DNA of 64,000 bases from Gordonia araii NBRC 100433. GTDB taxonomy: Bacteria; Actinomycetota; Actinomycetes; Mycobacteriales; Mycobacteriaceae. The translations under genes and the position numbers were made by a program. Each line of letters opens with the position of its first letter. Positions within the stretch are counted from its first letter, which is position 1. Under the pieces are notes generated by a model, which had not been told where the DNA came from, did not search any database, and worked only from the letters and a program-made list of their open reading frames with translations. Where the stretch lies: contig NZ_BAEE01000012.1 of assembly GCF_000241265.1 (NCBI RefSeq), forward strand, positions 1 through 64,000, written 5' to 3'. Shown one piece after another: positions 63,231 through 64,000 of the stretch.

Positions 63231-64000
63231 CAACTGGCCTTACTCGTATCGGTTCCGCTGTGCGCGGCGCGGATCTCGCCGGCGAGGAAGTCGACGGTCA
63301 GGCCGACCGACTCCTTGCCCTCCCGGTGGCGCAGCGGAACGGTGAATGCGTGGACCTGCCACGGAAAGCTGTGCAGGACGGCGCGCACTCCGGCCGCGTC
63401 GAGTTTGTCGACGAACTCGATGCTGTCCGGCTCGACCATCTCCTTCTCCGCGGTGATGACGATGGTCGGCGGAAACGCCTGCGGGTCGATGTCGACGGCC
63501 CGCCGGGCGCCGGTCAGCGCGATCGGGCCCCAGTCGAACATCGGTCCGAGCACCGAGAGCTTGCCGATCGGCAGATACGCGTCGTGGCGGCTGGTGCGGT
63601 TCGGGTTGTCACCGAGGTCGAGATCGAGCAGCGGCGACAAGAGGGCCAGCGCGGTGGGTGCCGGCAGTCCGTTCGCCGCCGCGAGTTCGGCGACCTTGAC
63701 GGTCAGAAAGCCGCCGGCCGAATCCCCGGCGACGACGACGTGCCGAAAGCCCCGCTGCCCCAGCAGTTCTCGATAGGCCTCGAACGCGTCGTGCACCGAC
63801 GTGCCGACACCGGCTTCGGGCAGCTGCCGGTAGTCCAGCACGAAGACCGGAACCTGCAGGCTCTTGGCGATCGACGTCGAGATCGGTCGGTGGGTCCCCG
63901 GTCCGCACGCGATGAACGCGCCGCCGTGCAGGTACAGAACCGCGGTGTCGGTGGAGGCGCCGGTCGGGCCTTTCGCCATGACCAGCTCGGTGGGCCGGCC
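63230..64000 (-). CDS. Alpha/beta-hydrolase esterase (HSL family), 5' end outside window
   Basis: C-terminal ~256 residues of an esterase like the one at 32116. Oxyanion motif LYLHGGAFIACGPGTHRP, nucleophile GDSAGGFLTVKVAE, and a C-terminal part with EKEMVEPDSIEFVDKLDA and QVHAFTVP, which should hold the acid and base. The frame is open to the window edge, and upstream codons (GRPTELV) read as protein, so ATG 63979 is probably internal. It is coupled to the acyl-CoA dehydrogenase gene by a one-base overlap. Confidence 0.85.
   Translation of the reverse strand, partial: GRPTELVMAKGPTGASTDTAVLYLHGGAFIACGPGTHRPISTSIAKSLQVPVFVLDYRQLPEAGVGTSVHDAFEAYRELLGQRGFRHVVVAGDSAGGFLTVKVAELAAANGLPAPTALALLSPLLDLDLGDNPNRTSRHDAYLPIGKLSVLGPMFDWGPIALTGARRAVDIDPQAFPPTIVITAEKEMVEPDSIEFVDKLDAAGVRAVLHSFPWQVHAFTVPLRHREGKESVGLTVDFLAGEIRAAHSGTDTSKAS

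Overview
The window is high-GC DNA packed with short-spaced genes from a mycolic-acid actinomycete (order Mycobacteriales). Much of it follows the order of the Mycobacterium tuberculosis Rv0400-Rv0436 neighbourhood: pssA, sodC, virR, a DUF3263 gene, def, an Rv0428c-like gene, xthA, thiC-thiD, thiE/thiO-thiS-thiG, mutT3, glnX-glnH-pknG, ackA-pta, fgd and an acyl-CoA dehydrogenase. The flavin monooxygenase/Mce insertion, the Mrp operon and the barnase/barstar pair fit Gordonia or a close relative better than Mycobacterium. The genus is an inference from gene content, not a database match.

Layout. 0-7.9 kb: the 3' part of pssA, a lipoprotein, and a complete Mrp Na+/H+ antiporter operon (mrpA(B)-C-D-E-F-G) with stop/start overlaps throughout. 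7.9-11.2 kb: a minus-strand operon DUF3263-virR-sodC plus a 593-residue membrane-anchored protein of unknown function. 11.4-14.4 kb: def, a shortened GNAT-like gene, a secreted barnase-type RNase with its barstar, and xthA. 14.5-33.2 kb: the accessory core, with two short-chain dehydrogenases, three Baeyer-Villiger-type flavoproteins, an SRPBCC protein, two TetR regulators, a DoxX-like membrane protein, and a ten-gene esterase-yrbEA-yrbEB-mceA-F-mam operon. 33.2-37.6 kb: an AarF/ABC1 kinase-like gene, a 167-bp fold-back element, a membrane-anchored SRPBCC protein, a PhaC-like hydrolase and an iron-box-controlled siderophore reductase. 37.6-46.8 kb: thiamine biosynthesis (TPP riboswitch-thiC-thiD; thiOSG; thiE) interrupted by a secreted protein, an MHS transporter and a membrane protein of unknown function. 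46.9-51.6 kb: a 13E12-type HNH protein, two VOC proteins, a HAD hydrolase, a stand-alone LeuA-regulatory-domain protein behind a possible attenuator, and mutT3. 51.8-64 kb: glnX-glnH-pknG, ackA-pta, a TetR gene, fgd, a glutaryl-CoA-dehydrogenase-like gene and a partial esterase.

How the genes may work together. Five copies of a 14-bp inverted repeat (ACTGA-N4-TCAGT type) lie in front of SDR1, monooxygenase 1, the monooxygenase 3 operon (which encodes both TetR proteins) and the esterase-Mce operon. This suggests one TetR-controlled regulon that imports a lipophilic compound through an Mce system and processes it by alcohol oxidation (SDR), oxygen insertion (flavin monooxygenase) and ester cleavage (esterase). 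All three monooxygenases lack the histidine of the classical Baeyer-Villiger fingerprint, so their chemistry is uncertain. I regard this as the most likely undescribed system here.

Other structure not explained by genes: 22-bp tandem repeat arrays at three gene 3' ends and a related 21-bp array with opposed halves at a fourth; a possible leader-peptide attenuator; and many promoters with a TANNNT box 6-7 nt before the start codon, implying leaderless mRNAs.
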